Source of the DNA: Lewinellaceae bacterium | GTDB lineage: Bacteria > Bacteroidota > Bacteroidia > Chitinophagales > Saprospiraceae | NCBI GenBank assembly: GCA_020636075.1 | Contig: JACJYO010000003.1 | Location: forward strand, 310,001 to 374,000 | DNA: 64,000 nucleotides | Direction of reading: 5' to 3' | Part shown: one piece after another, positions 26,548-36,160 of the stretch | Layout: every line of letters begins with the position of its first letter | Numbering within the stretch: the stretch's first letter is position 1 | Notes under the pieces: model-generated | Databases searched by the model: none | What the model was told of the DNA's origin: nothing | What the model saw: only the letters and a program-made list of their open reading frames with translations | Program-made: the position numbers and the translations under genes

Positions 26548-27426
26548 ATGCACTGGATCGGTTATTTTTTCACACGCGTTTTAATTGAGGCATTCCGCTT
26601 CGTTCCGTTTTGGCTGTTGTACGGCCTGTCCGATGTACTGGCCTTTTTTCTGTACCGGGTAGTGGGCTACCGGCGGGATGTGGTTTGGAACAACCTGCGG
26701 CGTTCTTTTCCGGAAAAAACAGATGACGCCCTGATGAAGATTGTCCGGCAATCGTACCGCAACCTGACGGATGTTATGCTGGAAGCGATGAAATCGTACA
26801 CCATGTCGATTCCCGAGATAATCCGCCGGTGCCCGGTGCGCAATCCGGAACTGGTTAACCGGTACCTCGATCAGGGGCAGTCGATCATTCTCAGCGGATG
26901 CCATTACAACAACTGGGAATATACCGGCATCAGCATGCCGCCCACTTTTCATGGAACAGCCGTGACCGCATTCAAGCCGATCAGCAACAAATTGATGGAT
27001 GCCTATGTAAACCACACCCGGGAGCGCACGGGCATGGTCATGGTGGATATGGAGGGCACTTTTACCGCGATGCGCCAGCGGGAGCGGGAACACTTGCCGT
27101 CCGTATTTATTTTGCTGGCCGACCAGTCGCCCTCGAGCCGGAAAAGTGCGCATTGGGTGTCGTTTTTGGGCCAGGACACCGCTTCCCTCCCCGGGGTGGA
27201 TGTGCTGGCGCGGAAGTTCAATTTCCCGGTGTTGTTTTACGAAGTGCGCCGCCTGAAACGCGGATTTTACGAAGTAGAATTTTCGGAAATCTGCGCCAAG
27301 CCCGCCGAAGCCGAACCAACCAGCATCACCCAGGCTTTCGCCAGCAAACTTGAGTCGATCATCCGTAATGAACCCGGCAATTGGTTGTGGAGCCACAAAC
27401 GCTGGAAAATGAAACGCGAGGAGTAG
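26548..27426 (+). CDS. LpxL/HtrB-family lysophospholipid acyltransferase
   Basis: 292 aa from the ATG at 26548. A TTG six codons upstream is in frame but would lie inside the promoter. A membrane-anchoring N-terminus (VLIEAFRFVPFWLLYGLSDVLAFFLY) is followed by the H-x4-E acyltransferase motif HYNNWE in ILSGCHYNNWEYTG. Conserved downstream blocks include FKPISNKLMDAYVNHTRER and LADQSPSSRKSAHWVSFLGQDTA. This family transfers acyl chains to lipid A precursors or related lipids on the inner face of the inner membrane. It stands alone between PIG-L and the S9 peptidase. Confidence 0.93.
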   Translation: MHWIGYFFTRVLIEAFRFVPFWLLYGLSDVLAFFLYRVVGYRRDVVWNNLRRSFPEKTDDALMKIVRQSYRNLTDVMLEAMKSYTMSIPEIIRRCPVRNPELVNRYLDQGQSIILSGCHYNNWEYTGISMPPTFHGTAVTAFKPISNKLMDAYVNHTRERTGMVMVDMEGTFTAMRQREREHLPSVFILLADQSPSSRKSAHWVSFLGQDTASLPGVDVLARKFNFPVLFYEVRRLKRGFYEVEFSEICAKPAEAEPTSITQAFASKLESIIRNEPGNWLWSHKRWKMKREE

Positions 27427-27448
27427 AATATATTTGTAAAATTTTTTT

Positions 27449-27539
27449 CACCACGGAGGCATGTGAGTACTCGTCCTACGACTTGAAGTCGTAGGACGAG
27501 TAGGTAGGTCTTCTCCATCTCCTCCGTGCCTCCGTGGTG
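27449..27539. repeat. Nested inverted repeat carrying the 33-bp palindrome, copy 1
   Basis: Outer arms CACCACGGAGGCA (27449-27461) and TGCCTCCGTGGTG (27527-27539) are perfect complements. Inside lies a 33-bp palindrome (27469-27501) with 15-base arms ACTCGTCCTACGACT and AGTCGTAGGACGAGT around a TGA loop. The same arms recur at 39268 and inside a gene at 51274. The element fills the gap between the acyltransferase and S9 peptidase genes. Confidence 0.9.
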
Positions 27540-27558
27540 CATTTAATAAAACAACACC

Positions 27559-30435
27559 ATGCAAAAACAAACACTCTTCCTCCTCCTCCTGCTCCCCACC
27601 CTCCTTTTTTCCCAGAAAAAAAGCCTCGAAATCGCCGATGTACATCGTTGGAACCGCATCGCCAGCCCCATGGTCAGTCCCGACGGGCAGTGGGTAGCCT
27701 ACCTGCTAACACCGACCACAGAGGGCGACAACACACTTTGCCTCTGGCAGGCGGCCAACCAAAAAACGCAGCGTTTTGAACGGGCAGCCAACCCCCGGTT
27801 TTCGCACGACGGCCATTACCTGGTTTTTGAAATAAAACCGTCGCTCGACACGCTCAAAGCGCAACGCCGCCGCAAGGTCAAAAAAGACGAGCTGCCCAAA
27901 GACAGTCTGGCGATTTACACGCTGGCCACGGGCGCACTGGATAAGTTTCCGGATGTGCGGTCGTTTGCCCTGCCGGAAAAATGGTCGGGCTGGCTGGCCT
28001 ACCAACTGGAACCGGCCAAGCCGGAAAAACCAAAAAAGGAAGAAAAAGCCGAACCCGACAGCACGCAAACTGCCGCTGCCGCGGAAACAGAAAAAAAACC
28101 AAAAAAGGAAAAAAAGGAGGACGCCAAAGAAAACGGTTCCCGCTTGGTGTTGCGCGATTTAACGACAGGCTGGACCGACACCGTGGCCTTCGTAATGGAA
28201 TACCGCTTCGCCAAACGCGGTCCGGCCCTGCTGCTGCACTCCACGGGAAGCGATTCAACCTTTCCCGCCGGGGTGTACCGGTTCGATTGTACGCAGCGCC
28301 AGTTGCAACCGATCATGCAGGCCGAAAAAGGGAAGTTTGCCCAACTGGCCCTCGACGATCCGGGGAGGCAACTGGCTTTCCTGGCCGACACCGACACCAG
28401 CAAAGCCCAGGTGCGTCCCTGGCAACTTTGCTATTGGTCTGAAACCCAGCCCAAAACCAAAGTGCTGGCCGACACAGGTAGCGCCTTCCTCCGGGTGGGA
28501 CAAGAGCGTTGGACGATCAGCGAATACAGCCGCCCGCAATTCAGCGACGACGGCAACAAACTTTACTTCGGTATGGCGCCTCAACTGCCCCTGCAAGACA
28601 CCAGCCTGTTGGAGGAAGAGATCGTACAGGTGGAAGTGTGGGCATGGAACAACAACCGGCTTTATACCGAAATGGAAAACCGCCTGGCTGCCGATAAAAA
28701 ACGCAGCTTCCCGGTGCTCTGCCGCCTCGATTCGGGCAACATCATTCCGCTGGGTTCGCCGGAAATTCCGGACTGGCGTTTCCAGGAAGAACGCAATGCC
28801 GAGCGGGCACTGGCCTTCACCGATGAGCGCTACGCCCAGTACCGCCAATGGGAAGGCGAAGCCCCCCGCGATGTGTATGCGGTTGACCTGAAAACGGGCG
28901 CGAAAACACAATTGGTTGAAGGGTTGCGTTGCTCGCCGTATTTGTCGCCCGAAACCCGGTTTGTCGCCTGGTGGAGCGACCCCGATTCGTCCTGGTTCGC
29001 CTGGGATGCCCGCCAAAACCAAACCCACCGCCTGACCGACAACCGCCAAACGACATTTTTCAACGAAGAAAGCGACACGCCGGATTTTCCGAATTCCCAC
29101 GGCATGGCCGGCTGGCTGAAAGATGATGCCGCCTTGCTGGTGTACGACCGCTTCGATATCTGGAAACTCGACCCGGCAGCACAAGTCAAACCGCAGCGTC
29201 TGACCAATGGCAGGGAAAAGCAACTGCGCTACCGCTACATCCAGCTCGACCCGGAAGCACAGGCCATAGACCCCAATGCGCCCTTGCTCCTGCACACATT
29301 TAGTGAGCAAAGTAAAACCGAGGGCTATGTCTGGTTCGATCTGAAAACAGGGACGATCCAGCCCTGGCTCGACGGCACTTTCAGTTACACCCGCCGACCG
29401 ATCAAGGCTGAAAAAGCGGATAAGCTGGTGTTCACCCGTGAAAACTACCAGGTCTTCCCGGACTTGCAATTTGTCACAATCCCAAAGACCACCCCTCGCG
29501 CTGCCCCTTCTCCCCTTCGCATTTCAAACGCCAACCCGCAACAAGCCGACTACCACTGGGGCGCTATTGAACTGGTAAAATGGACCTCCCTCTCCGGAGT
29601 GCAACTCGAAGGTCTGCTGGTCAAGCCCGACAATTTCGACCCGAAAAAGCAGTACCCGATGGTGGTGAATTTTTACGAAAAACTCTCCGACGGCCTCCAC
29701 CAGCACCGCGCACCCGATGTACACCGTTCCTCCATCACGTTTACGATGTATGCCAGCCGGGGTTACCTGGTGTTTGCACCCGACATCCCGTACAAAACCG
29801 GCTACCCCGGCGAAAGTGCCTACGACGCCATCATGAGCGGTGTAACGGCGCTGATCGACAAGGGCTTTGTCGACCCGAAGCATGTGGGCCTGCAAGGCCA
29901 CTCCTGGGGCGGCTACCAGGCGGCCTACCTCATCACGCGTACCAATTTGTTTGCCTGCGCCGAGACGGGGGCGCCGGTGTCGAACATGACCTCTGCCTAC
30001 GGCGGTATCCGCTGGGGCTCGGGGATGAGCCGGCAGTTTCAGTACGAGCGCACGCAAAGCCGAATCGGCGGATCATTGTGGGAATACCCGATGCGATACC
30101 TGGAAAATTCGCCCCTGTTTTCGCTGGACAAAGTGCAGACGCCAGTGTTGATCCTGCACAACGATGAAGACGGCGCCGTGCCCTGGTACCAGGGCATCGA
30201 AATGTTTACGGGTCTGCGGCGCCTGGGCAAACCTGCCTGGCTGCTCAACTACAACGGCGAGCCGCACTGGCCGGTCAAACTGCAAAACCGGATCGATTTC
30301 CAGACCCGCCTGCAACAGTTTCTCGACCATTACCTGCTCGATGCGCCTATGCCCCGCTGGATGGACCGCGGCGTGCCGCCAATCGAGAAAGGGATTTTAC
30401 AGGGCCTGGAGCCGGTAGATGCTGGACATGATTGA
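27559..30435 (+). CDS. Secreted S9-family prolyl oligopeptidase-like peptidase
   Basis: 958 aa. The signal peptide MQKQTLFLLLLLPTLLFS precedes Gln. The N-terminal ~650 residues form a WD40-like beta-propeller (MVSPDGQWVAYLL, FSHDGHYLVFEI). The C-terminal alpha/beta-hydrolase has the catalytic triad: Ser782 in GHSWGGYQAAY, Asp871 in NDEDGAVPWYQG and His903 in GEPHWPVK. It should cut short peptides in the periplasm. An unusual Lys/Glu-rich insert (residues ~150-195, KPEKPKKEEKAE and KKPKKEKKEDAKE) projects from one propeller blade. It faces the lipoprotein gene at 30560 across a strong inverted repeat. Confidence 0.94.
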   Translation: MQKQTLFLLLLLPTLLFSQKKSLEIADVHRWNRIASPMVSPDGQWVAYLLTPTTEGDNTLCLWQAANQKTQRFERAANPRFSHDGHYLVFEIKPSLDTLKAQRRRKVKKDELPKDSLAIYTLATGALDKFPDVRSFALPEKWSGWLAYQLEPAKPEKPKKEEKAEPDSTQTAAAAETEKKPKKEKKEDAKENGSRLVLRDLTTGWTDTVAFVMEYRFAKRGPALLLHSTGSDSTFPAGVYRFDCTQRQLQPIMQAEKGKFAQLALDDPGRQLAFLADTDTSKAQVRPWQLCYWSETQPKTKVLADTGSAFLRVGQERWTISEYSRPQFSDDGNKLYFGMAPQLPLQDTSLLEEEIVQVEVWAWNNNRLYTEMENRLAADKKRSFPVLCRLDSGNIIPLGSPEIPDWRFQEERNAERALAFTDERYAQYRQWEGEAPRDVYAVDLKTGAKTQLVEGLRCSPYLSPETRFVAWWSDPDSSWFAWDARQNQTHRLTDNRQTTFFNEESDTPDFPNSHGMAGWLKDDAALLVYDRFDIWKLDPAAQVKPQRLTNGREKQLRYRYIQLDPEAQAIDPNAPLLLHTFSEQSKTEGYVWFDLKTGTIQPWLDGTFSYTRRPIKAEKADKLVFTRENYQVFPDLQFVTIPKTTPRAAPSPLRISNANPQQADYHWGAIELVKWTSLSGVQLEGLLVKPDNFDPKKQYPMVVNFYEKLSDGLHQHRAPDVHRSSITFTMYASRGYLVFAPDIPYKTGYPGESAYDAIMSGVTALIDKGFVDPKHVGLQGHSWGGYQAAYLITRTNLFACAETGAPVSNMTSAYGGIRWGSGMSRQFQYERTQSRIGGSLWEYPMRYLENSPLFSLDKVQTPVLILHNDEDGAVPWYQGIEMFTGLRRLGKPAWLLNYNGEPHWPVKLQNRIDFQTRLQQFLDHYLLDAPMPRWMDRGVPPIEKGILQGLEPVDAGHD

Positions 30436-30439
30436 CTTT

Positions 30440-30561
30440 AGTTTGTTGGAACGCGGATGACGCGGATGCAAGCAACGCGGATTCACGCCGATTTAGCCAA
30501 AATCTGTGAAAATCCGTGTTGCGCCGAAGGCGCATCCGCGTCATCCGCGTTCCAACAAACT
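30440..30561. repeat. Long inverted repeat between convergent genes
   Basis: Arms of 29 bases (30440-30468 and 30533-30561, AGTTTGTTGGAACGCGGATG onward) are perfect complements. The right arm ends inside the stop codon of the lipoprotein gene. The interior holds weaker pairings (AACGCGGATT with AATCCGTGTT, and GCGCCGAAGGCGC). It is likely to act as a two-way terminator and belongs to a different sequence family from the neighbouring elements. Confidence 0.85.
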
Positions 30562-31000
30562 ATTTCATGGCGGCTTCCACCTCCGCCCAGGTATCCCAAA
30601 CGTTGCGCAGGAGCGGGATGAAGGTGGCGGCATCCGGGCCTTTTTCCAACTGCTCAAAAAGCACGTGCATTTCCCCGCGCAGGTCATTGTGTTTTTCCAC
30701 AAACGGGATCATATCGATCCAGGCTTGCAAGTGCCGGGTGAACGCCCGGGTAAAATCGGGCGGGCAGCTACGGAAGTCGTGCTTGTTGATCCCGTCGGTG
30801 TAATTTCGGATCGTTTGTGCCAGGGAAATGGTTTCGCAGGCGTGGTTGCGGATGTGGCCCAGTGAGTCGTCGAGGGCAATGAGGTGCTGAATGCAGGATT
30901 CGGGGGTAGGGGTGGAGTGAGGAATGGGCGTTTTGCAAGTGGCGAGGAGAGCGCAGATGCCTAAAGGCAGGAACCAGACGGTCAAATTTTTTCGTTTCAT
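30560..31000 (-). CDS. Putative small lipoprotein, unknown function
   Basis: 146 aa. A hydrophobic N-terminus ends in the lipobox LLATC, giving lipidation at Cys22. The mature part is mostly helical with three further Cys (ESCIQHL, NHACETIS, FRSCPPDF) and no domain I recognise. Helices such as LHLQAWIDMIPFVEKHNDLRGEMHVLFEQLEKG hint at a four-helix bundle; this is inference only. It is divergent from the broken gene at 31052. Confidence 0.7.
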   Translation of the reverse strand: MKRKNLTVWFLPLGICALLATCKTPIPHSTPTPESCIQHLIALDDSLGHIRNHACETISLAQTIRNYTDGINKHDFRSCPPDFTRAFTRHLQAWIDMIPFVEKHNDLRGEMHVLFEQLEKGPDAATFIPLLRNVWDTWAEVEAAMK

Positions 31001-31051
31001 ACCACTGGATTTGATTTTGTTAGATTTGTCAAAATACGCGTTTTCCTAAGT

Positions 31052-32175
31052 ATGAAACTGCTGCCCGTTTTTCTATTTTTTGCTTTACTGTTTTCTTGTG
31101 GCCCTGCCCGGAGCCATTGATCGTTCAACCCGCATTTTATTGCTGGAAACCTCACCTGGCTATACCAATTCCGATTTGTTTGAAAGCCTTGGTGCGTCGC
31201 GGATTTATTGCGCCTTTTGATGTTGCCTGGGATGCTGTAGAAAAATCCGTATCCGGCTGGCCCATACCGGAGCAGTTGGATGTGGGGTGAAAAAATAGAG
31301 CCGGTGCCGGTAATTTTATAACTAACGAAACGCTCCAACACCTCGATTCATCCGGTGTGGCTGAGTTGGCTCAGCATATATACAATAAAGCAGATGCCTT
31401 GCTGTATCGTGTGGCTTCATTCGAACAGGAGAATCAATATTGGCCAGACGGGAGAACAGAAATGGATACTAATTATAATGCAGCGCAGCAGATAATGCAA
31501 CAGAATATGGCCAATAGTAGAAAATGGTTAGCACGAATACGTGAATGGCAAATAGATTGCGACTGGACAGTCAGTACCAGAGCCAAGTTTTTTTATTTGC
31601 TCACCGAATTGAAACGCCTTCAACCGGCATGGACACTTTCTTGTACCATCCGTCTACACCAGTTCAAGTACGCAGAAAAAACCGGGGTACCACCTGTCGA
31701 CTGCGGCATGTTGATGTGCTACAATTTAGACGACCTGAAAGATCCGGATACGCCTAACTCCATTTTCAACTATGCCGAATCGCGAAAATACCTGGAACCG
31801 GCGCAAGCCTATCCATTGCCGCTGGATGTGGCCCTGCCGGCGTTTCGCTGGGGGGTGTTGTTCCATTTGGGCAAATTCAAATGCATCGTGCCGGAACAGG
31901 ACTGGGAAGCCTACCACGAACAGTATTTTGAACAAAAAACGGAAAATCTATTCCAAGCAAAAACCGATTTTACGCTAAACGACCAATTTGTACGCGAAGG
32001 CGACCTGTTGCGTTTTGAAGTGCCGGATCAGCGCGAATTACTCCAAACAATCAATCTCCTGCGCCGCCAAACGCTGGCCCAACCAATGAACCTCGCATTT
32101 TTTCACCTAGGCTCTAATCGCACTTCTTATGACCACATTCCGAACCTTCAGGCCCTGGTGGCTGCTTTTCGTTAG
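31052..32175 (+). pseudogene. Broken lipoprotein gene with several frame slips (TIM-barrel-like family)
   Basis: The ATG at 31052 gives a lipoprotein start, MKLLPVFLFFALLFSCGPA, but hits a stop at 31118. The rest is spread over frames: VQPAFYCWKPHLA, then SDLFESLGASRIYCAF, then FDVAWDAVEKSVSGWP, then WGEKIEPVPVI, then FITNETLQHLDSSGVAEL, which runs on openly to 32175. Joining the pieces gives a plausible protein; each join needs a change of one or two bases, mostly in runs of C or T. The intact part has WQIDCDWTVSTRAKFFYLL, LSCTIRLHQFKYAEKTGVPPVDCGMLM and RWGVLF, which I recall from Bacteroidota proteins of unknown function, perhaps sugar-hydrolase-like barrels. A TAGATTTG -7 box at 31021-31028 suggests a former promoter. 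Confidence 0.7.
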
Positions 32176-34518
32176 TATGCCACTGGTATGCAACCAGTTT
32201 GATCGGCTCTCAGCCTGTATATATTATGGTGGCGAATTCGATGAACTGCGCTTTTTTCTGTTCCGCCCCGATCTGGGTGGGGAGCCGGCCTGGTTACCGT
32301 TTTACTACACGCGGTTTTATAAATTTGGGGACAACCCATACGACTGGCCCGGGGATGCCGGAAAATTTAAGCCGGATCTTTTCGATGACGAACGTGCAGT
32401 ACTGGAACAATGGCAACATGAACTGGCCGATCCTGCTGTAAAATTTGAAGATATTTATGGGCTGTTATACCAAACGAATTCGGATAGCCTGTTTGGACAC
32501 CTGGACGCACTGGACCGCTTTTTTGGAAAAAACTCGTTCGTAACTGCACTGCAAAAGCCCCAAAACCGGGCCCTTTGGTCTTATCTCCTGGACCTGAAAT
32601 TCAGTGAAAAACATACGACGCTGGGGTATGATTGGACTTTGCCCAGAACAGAAGTTACGGCGTTGGAACGCGAACGCGACAGCCTGTTACAACACTTCAA
32701 CGCTGTGCTGCAAGCTGGTGACCTATCTCCTTTCTACAAACCCGATATGCATTTACCACTTTGAGACTTTCGTTGTATGCAGGCGGAAAGGCTAACCAGG
32801 TGCGGGAGTTGTTCCGCCAATACCTGGAGCCATTGCCCGATTCAACCGTCTTGCGTACCTGGGCCTTGCATTACCTTGCTGAGGTGACCCCGGATGCCTT
32901 ACAACGGAATTACCTGAACAGTTTGGTGTTCGATCGCTGTGATAGTAAAAAACAGCGCATAAAACAGGTTTTTGAAAGTTACTACACAAGTCAGGTTTTG
33001 AGTAAAGCCAAAAATGCGCATGAAAAAGCGGTGATCCTAACCCTTCGCGAACTCAACAACCCTGGAAAGTCAATAGATGGTATCCGGCAATTATTGGCAA
33101 TCGCACCCGACGATCACTACCTGCAATTGGTCATCTGCCGTGAAATCAACAAAATTGAAGACTGGCTTTTCACACCCGAAATACTGGGCATTGCCGGTAC
33201 CATGCATTACTCAACAGTTGGGAAGAACACCTGGGAAACAGATGATGATTACTATGACCTGCCTAGAAAATGGCGGACAACCGATCTGAATTATTTGCGA
33301 CAATTGCGCCGGATATTGATCGATGCGCTTCCCGGCAGCCAAACCAATCGCGACTTTTTTAAGCTGGCAATCGCTCAATTGTTTTTACTTGATCGTCAAC
33401 CGGTTAAAGCCATGCCATTTGTTAAGACCGTGCAGCCACATGGGTTTTTATTTGAACTTCAAAAAAATCTACTCGAATTGCAACTAACCCTTCAAACCCG
33501 GGATATCACTAACCACTCCGTACAGGGCCAGCTGACCAGGCAACTCAGATGGCTGGAACAGCGGCAAAGCAGCATTCTTGCAGGACCGCGCACCTTTACA
33601 TTGGCCCTCAGCCTGTGTGCCAGTTTTTTTGAAAAAAAAGGCATGAAAACGGAAGCCTTCCTGTTGCGCAATCGCGGTAATTTGCAAGGTTTCTTCAATG
33701 ATTACCACAATACCTACTACAGCCAAATCAGTCAATTTGATCGTATGGGAAGTTCAGACGATGTCCGCAGAGCGATCAGGCTAATTGAAAAAACCGATAA
33801 AACCGCATTTGAACAGTTAATTACCGAACACTACGATATCGCGTATCCATTCTACGATTTATTAGGCACCATGCTGATGCGGGAAACCCGCGTTGAGGAA
33901 GCGTACGTATGGTTCCGTCAGGTGCCAGAGAGTTTTTGGAAAACTGCCGGCGATTTTATCTACTTCCTAGACGAGGACCCTTTTAACAGGGTCTTACCCT
34001 TGCGCGACCGGCCTTCGTTCGACGTATATACAAAAGCGACCATGGCCAAAAAATTACTGGATCTGAAAAAAACTGCAACTGAAGATCCTGAAAAAGCAGC
34101 CGAAGCCTGGCTGCAACTAGGCAATGCCTGGTTTAATTTTTCGCGATACGGCCACTCCTGGATGATGCTCAATTATTCCTGGAGTAGTTATAAAAATATT
34201 TACCGACCGCCTTTTGATTTGGCCGTTTTGCCCGATTATGCTATGCCACGAGCCGGGTTTGAGCGCAATTACCTGCGGGTCGAGATGGCTATTTTTTACT
34301 ACAAAAAGGTTATCGGTGCTACTTCCAGTGATCCCGAAATGCAAGCCCGTGCTGCATATATGCTTGCTCAAATCGATAAAGAACAATTTTGCTGGAATAG
34401 TATGGAAACTTATACCCCAGGCAAATCCGCAGTTTTTTACTACGAGCATTATCGGGAATCTGATTTTTACAAAACGCACCCCTGTCCCGGGATTGAAGAG
34501 TTTATGGGTAAAAAGTGA
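32129..34518 (+). pseudogene. Frameshifted secreted helical-repeat protein, partner of the preceding gene
   Basis: Two pieces: 32129-32764 (signal peptide WWLLFVSMPLVC, then ACIYYGGEFDELRFFLFRPDL) and a piece in the next frame running to 34518. The upstream frame ends with DLSPFYKPDMHLPL, whereas the other frame reads LQTRYAFTTLRLSLYAGGKA. One extra T in CCTTTCTACAA (~32730-32735) would join them as DLSPFLQTRYAFTTLRLSLY. The joined product is ~796 aa and mostly helical repeats of TPR type (LTRQLRWLEQRQSS, AAEAWLQLGNAWFNFSRYGHSW). Its start overlaps the end of the previous gene by 46 bases, so the two formed a translationally coupled pair. Sequencing error cannot be excluded. Function unknown. 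Confidence 0.7.
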
Positions 34519-34600
34519 CCGAAAAGTTGGTCCAGAAACCTTTTTGAAAGTCGCTGTGATTAACCAAGTGCGTTTCTCGATATCCAAGGAACGGAATTAA

Positions 34601-34633
34601 AACGTCGGCAGGGTTTGAAACCCTTCCGACGTT
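34601..34633. terminator. 33-bp inverted repeat between convergent genes
   Basis: AACGTCGGCAGGGTTT, one G, then AAACCCTTCCGACGTT: 16-base arms with one mismatch. It lies between the end of the helical-repeat pseudogene and the end of the T9SS plug gene and probably ends transcription from both. Confidence 0.75.
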
Positions 34634-34644
34634 CGGTTGGTAGT

Positions 34645-35958
34645 TCAATTCCGCAACCGCGAATCCATCGTAGCCGAAAGCATCAGCCGGTCATAGCGCT
34701 GGCCAAAGGCGCGGTAGTAGACCAGGATCTGGTAGTCGTTGCCGGTTTCGTACCAGTTGCCTTCGAAACCTTCCTCATCAGTTTTACCGGTTTTTTGATT
34801 CACCACCAGGTATTTGTAGTTGTAGTAGCCCTGTTTCAGGTAGGCTTCGCACACGTATGCTTTGACGCTTTCCTCGTAGCGCATTTTGAACTCGGGCTTG
34901 AGTTGCCAGTCGCTGAGTTCGCCGTACACGTAGATGTCTTCGTTGTCGAGCGGGAGATTTTGTTTAAAGGAGAACAGCACCTCGGCGTAGTCGCACTCGT
35001 TGAGCCCCTGATTGGCATTGTTGTTTTCGATGCTGAAGCGGCCATTGATGTCGCCATAATCGAGGTAAGTGCGGCCGCTCCAGTTTTCATCCGTTTGCAG
35101 GGTTACCTGGTAATAGTCGCGCATGTTGCGAATGTCGCGGATGTAGTCGCCGCGGTAGTCGAAGGTACGCATGTCGAAGTAGCGCCATTCTTTGCCGGCG
35201 GGGAATACAATTTTGTCCTGATAGTCGAATACCAGTTGATCACCGCGAACGAAAAAAGGCGGGACCGGGCCGATTGTGGTGCGCCAGTCGCCGTTTTGCA
35301 GCACAAAGGCCTGCACTTCCTTCTGGGGGTATTGCACCACCGTGCCTTTGGTGCTCACCGTAAAATCAATTTCCTGGTGCGTATTGAGTTTGCTGACCTG
35401 CACGGGCCGTACAAATTCGGTAGCCACGCTCCATCCCATTTCCACCACCACAAAACGGCGCACCAGCACCAGTTTCTTTTCATAGGTATTGTCGTACACT
35501 TTGAGCAGGTAGTTGCCCGATTTGGTCCAGCGCATGTTGGAATTGGGCAGGCCGAGGCTAAAATGCACGTACTGCTGGAGGGTATTGTACGAATTGTAGG
35601 AATTGATGATGCGGTCTTCCGTAAAACCGTTGATGTATTCGTTGTCGTCGAGTTCAGAGCGTTGCCAGTTGGCGTCGCAGTGTTCGAGCGTGTAGAGGTA
35701 ATCTCGGATATCGGTACCCAGGTGGTCAAACTGGAGCACGAGTGTACCAGGTGCAGCGTTCAGCGGCACCATGGGGAAGGTGAGCGGGGCGCCGACCAGG
35801 TGAAGCTGGACGGAAAGGATGTCCATGTCGTAAATCCGGGATTCATTATTGGGGTTGGCGGGCGATTGAGCCAGAGAAAAGAACGGGAGCAACGCCAGTG
35901 CTGTTAATTGGAGCGCCTTGCGAAAGCAGCGGGTCGGCAGATCAAATGCGTATTTCAT
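34645..35958 (-). CDS. Type IX secretion system plug protein (DUF5103 family)
   Basis: 437 aa. Signal peptide KALQLTALALLPFFSLA before Gln. The beta-rich body has family features: a first domain with PLTFPMVPLNAAPGTLVLQFD, YLYTLEHCDANWQRSELDDNEYINGF and YVHFSLGLPNSNMRWTKSGNYLLKVY, and a C-terminal immunoglobulin-like part with YVYGELSDWQL and YLKQGYYNYKYLVV. In flavobacteria the plug closes the SprA translocon channel in the outer membrane when no PorV-bound cargo is present. Its presence implies an active T9SS in this organism, although none of its core genes is in the window. Confidence 0.88.
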   Translation of the reverse strand: MKYAFDLPTRCFRKALQLTALALLPFFSLAQSPANPNNESRIYDMDILSVQLHLVGAPLTFPMVPLNAAPGTLVLQFDHLGTDIRDYLYTLEHCDANWQRSELDDNEYINGFTEDRIINSYNSYNTLQQYVHFSLGLPNSNMRWTKSGNYLLKVYDNTYEKKLVLVRRFVVVEMGWSVATEFVRPVQVSKLNTHQEIDFTVSTKGTVVQYPQKEVQAFVLQNGDWRTTIGPVPPFFVRGDQLVFDYQDKIVFPAGKEWRYFDMRTFDYRGDYIRDIRNMRDYYQVTLQTDENWSGRTYLDYGDINGRFSIENNNANQGLNECDYAEVLFSFKQNLPLDNEDIYVYGELSDWQLKPEFKMRYEESVKAYVCEAYLKQGYYNYKYLVVNQKTGKTDEEGFEGNWYETGNDYQILVYYRAFGQRYDRLMLSATMDSRLRN

Positions 35959-35962
35959 GCTG

Positions 35963-35970
35963 CAAAAATA
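35963..35970 (-). promoter_or_regulatory. -7 box of the T9SS plug gene
   Basis: Minus-strand TATTTTTG fits TAnnTTTG and ends only four bases before the ATG, suggesting a leaderless transcript. No clear -33 TTG is at the expected distance. Confidence 0.45.
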
Positions 35971-36033
35971 CCGGCTACAACTTGTTTATCCTGTTAACCA
36001 TAATTTAAAGAATGGGATGAGGTTGTGTCACAA

Positions 36034-36155
36034 ATCGTGATTTACGATTTAAGAGTTACGATTTACGATTTTCAGTCTATGCAAGTAGGGGAAGATGCAC
36101 TATCGAGATGCCATAAATCGTAATTCGTAAATCCAAAATCGTAAATCAGCAATTT
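36034..36155. repeat. Repeats of an AATCGTGATTTACGATTT word
   Basis: Direct and inverted copies of ACGATTTACGATTT and AATCGTAAAT (about 36034-36082 and 36112-36155) allow several hairpins. They lie between the T9SS plug promoter and the end of the response regulator gene. The role is unknown; no coding potential. Confidence 0.6.
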
Positions 36156-36160
36156 AGCCG

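Noticed and set aside
34615..35907. 430-codon plus-strand open frame
   Set aside because: Wholly antisense to the T9SS plug gene, which has a signal peptide and family blocks.
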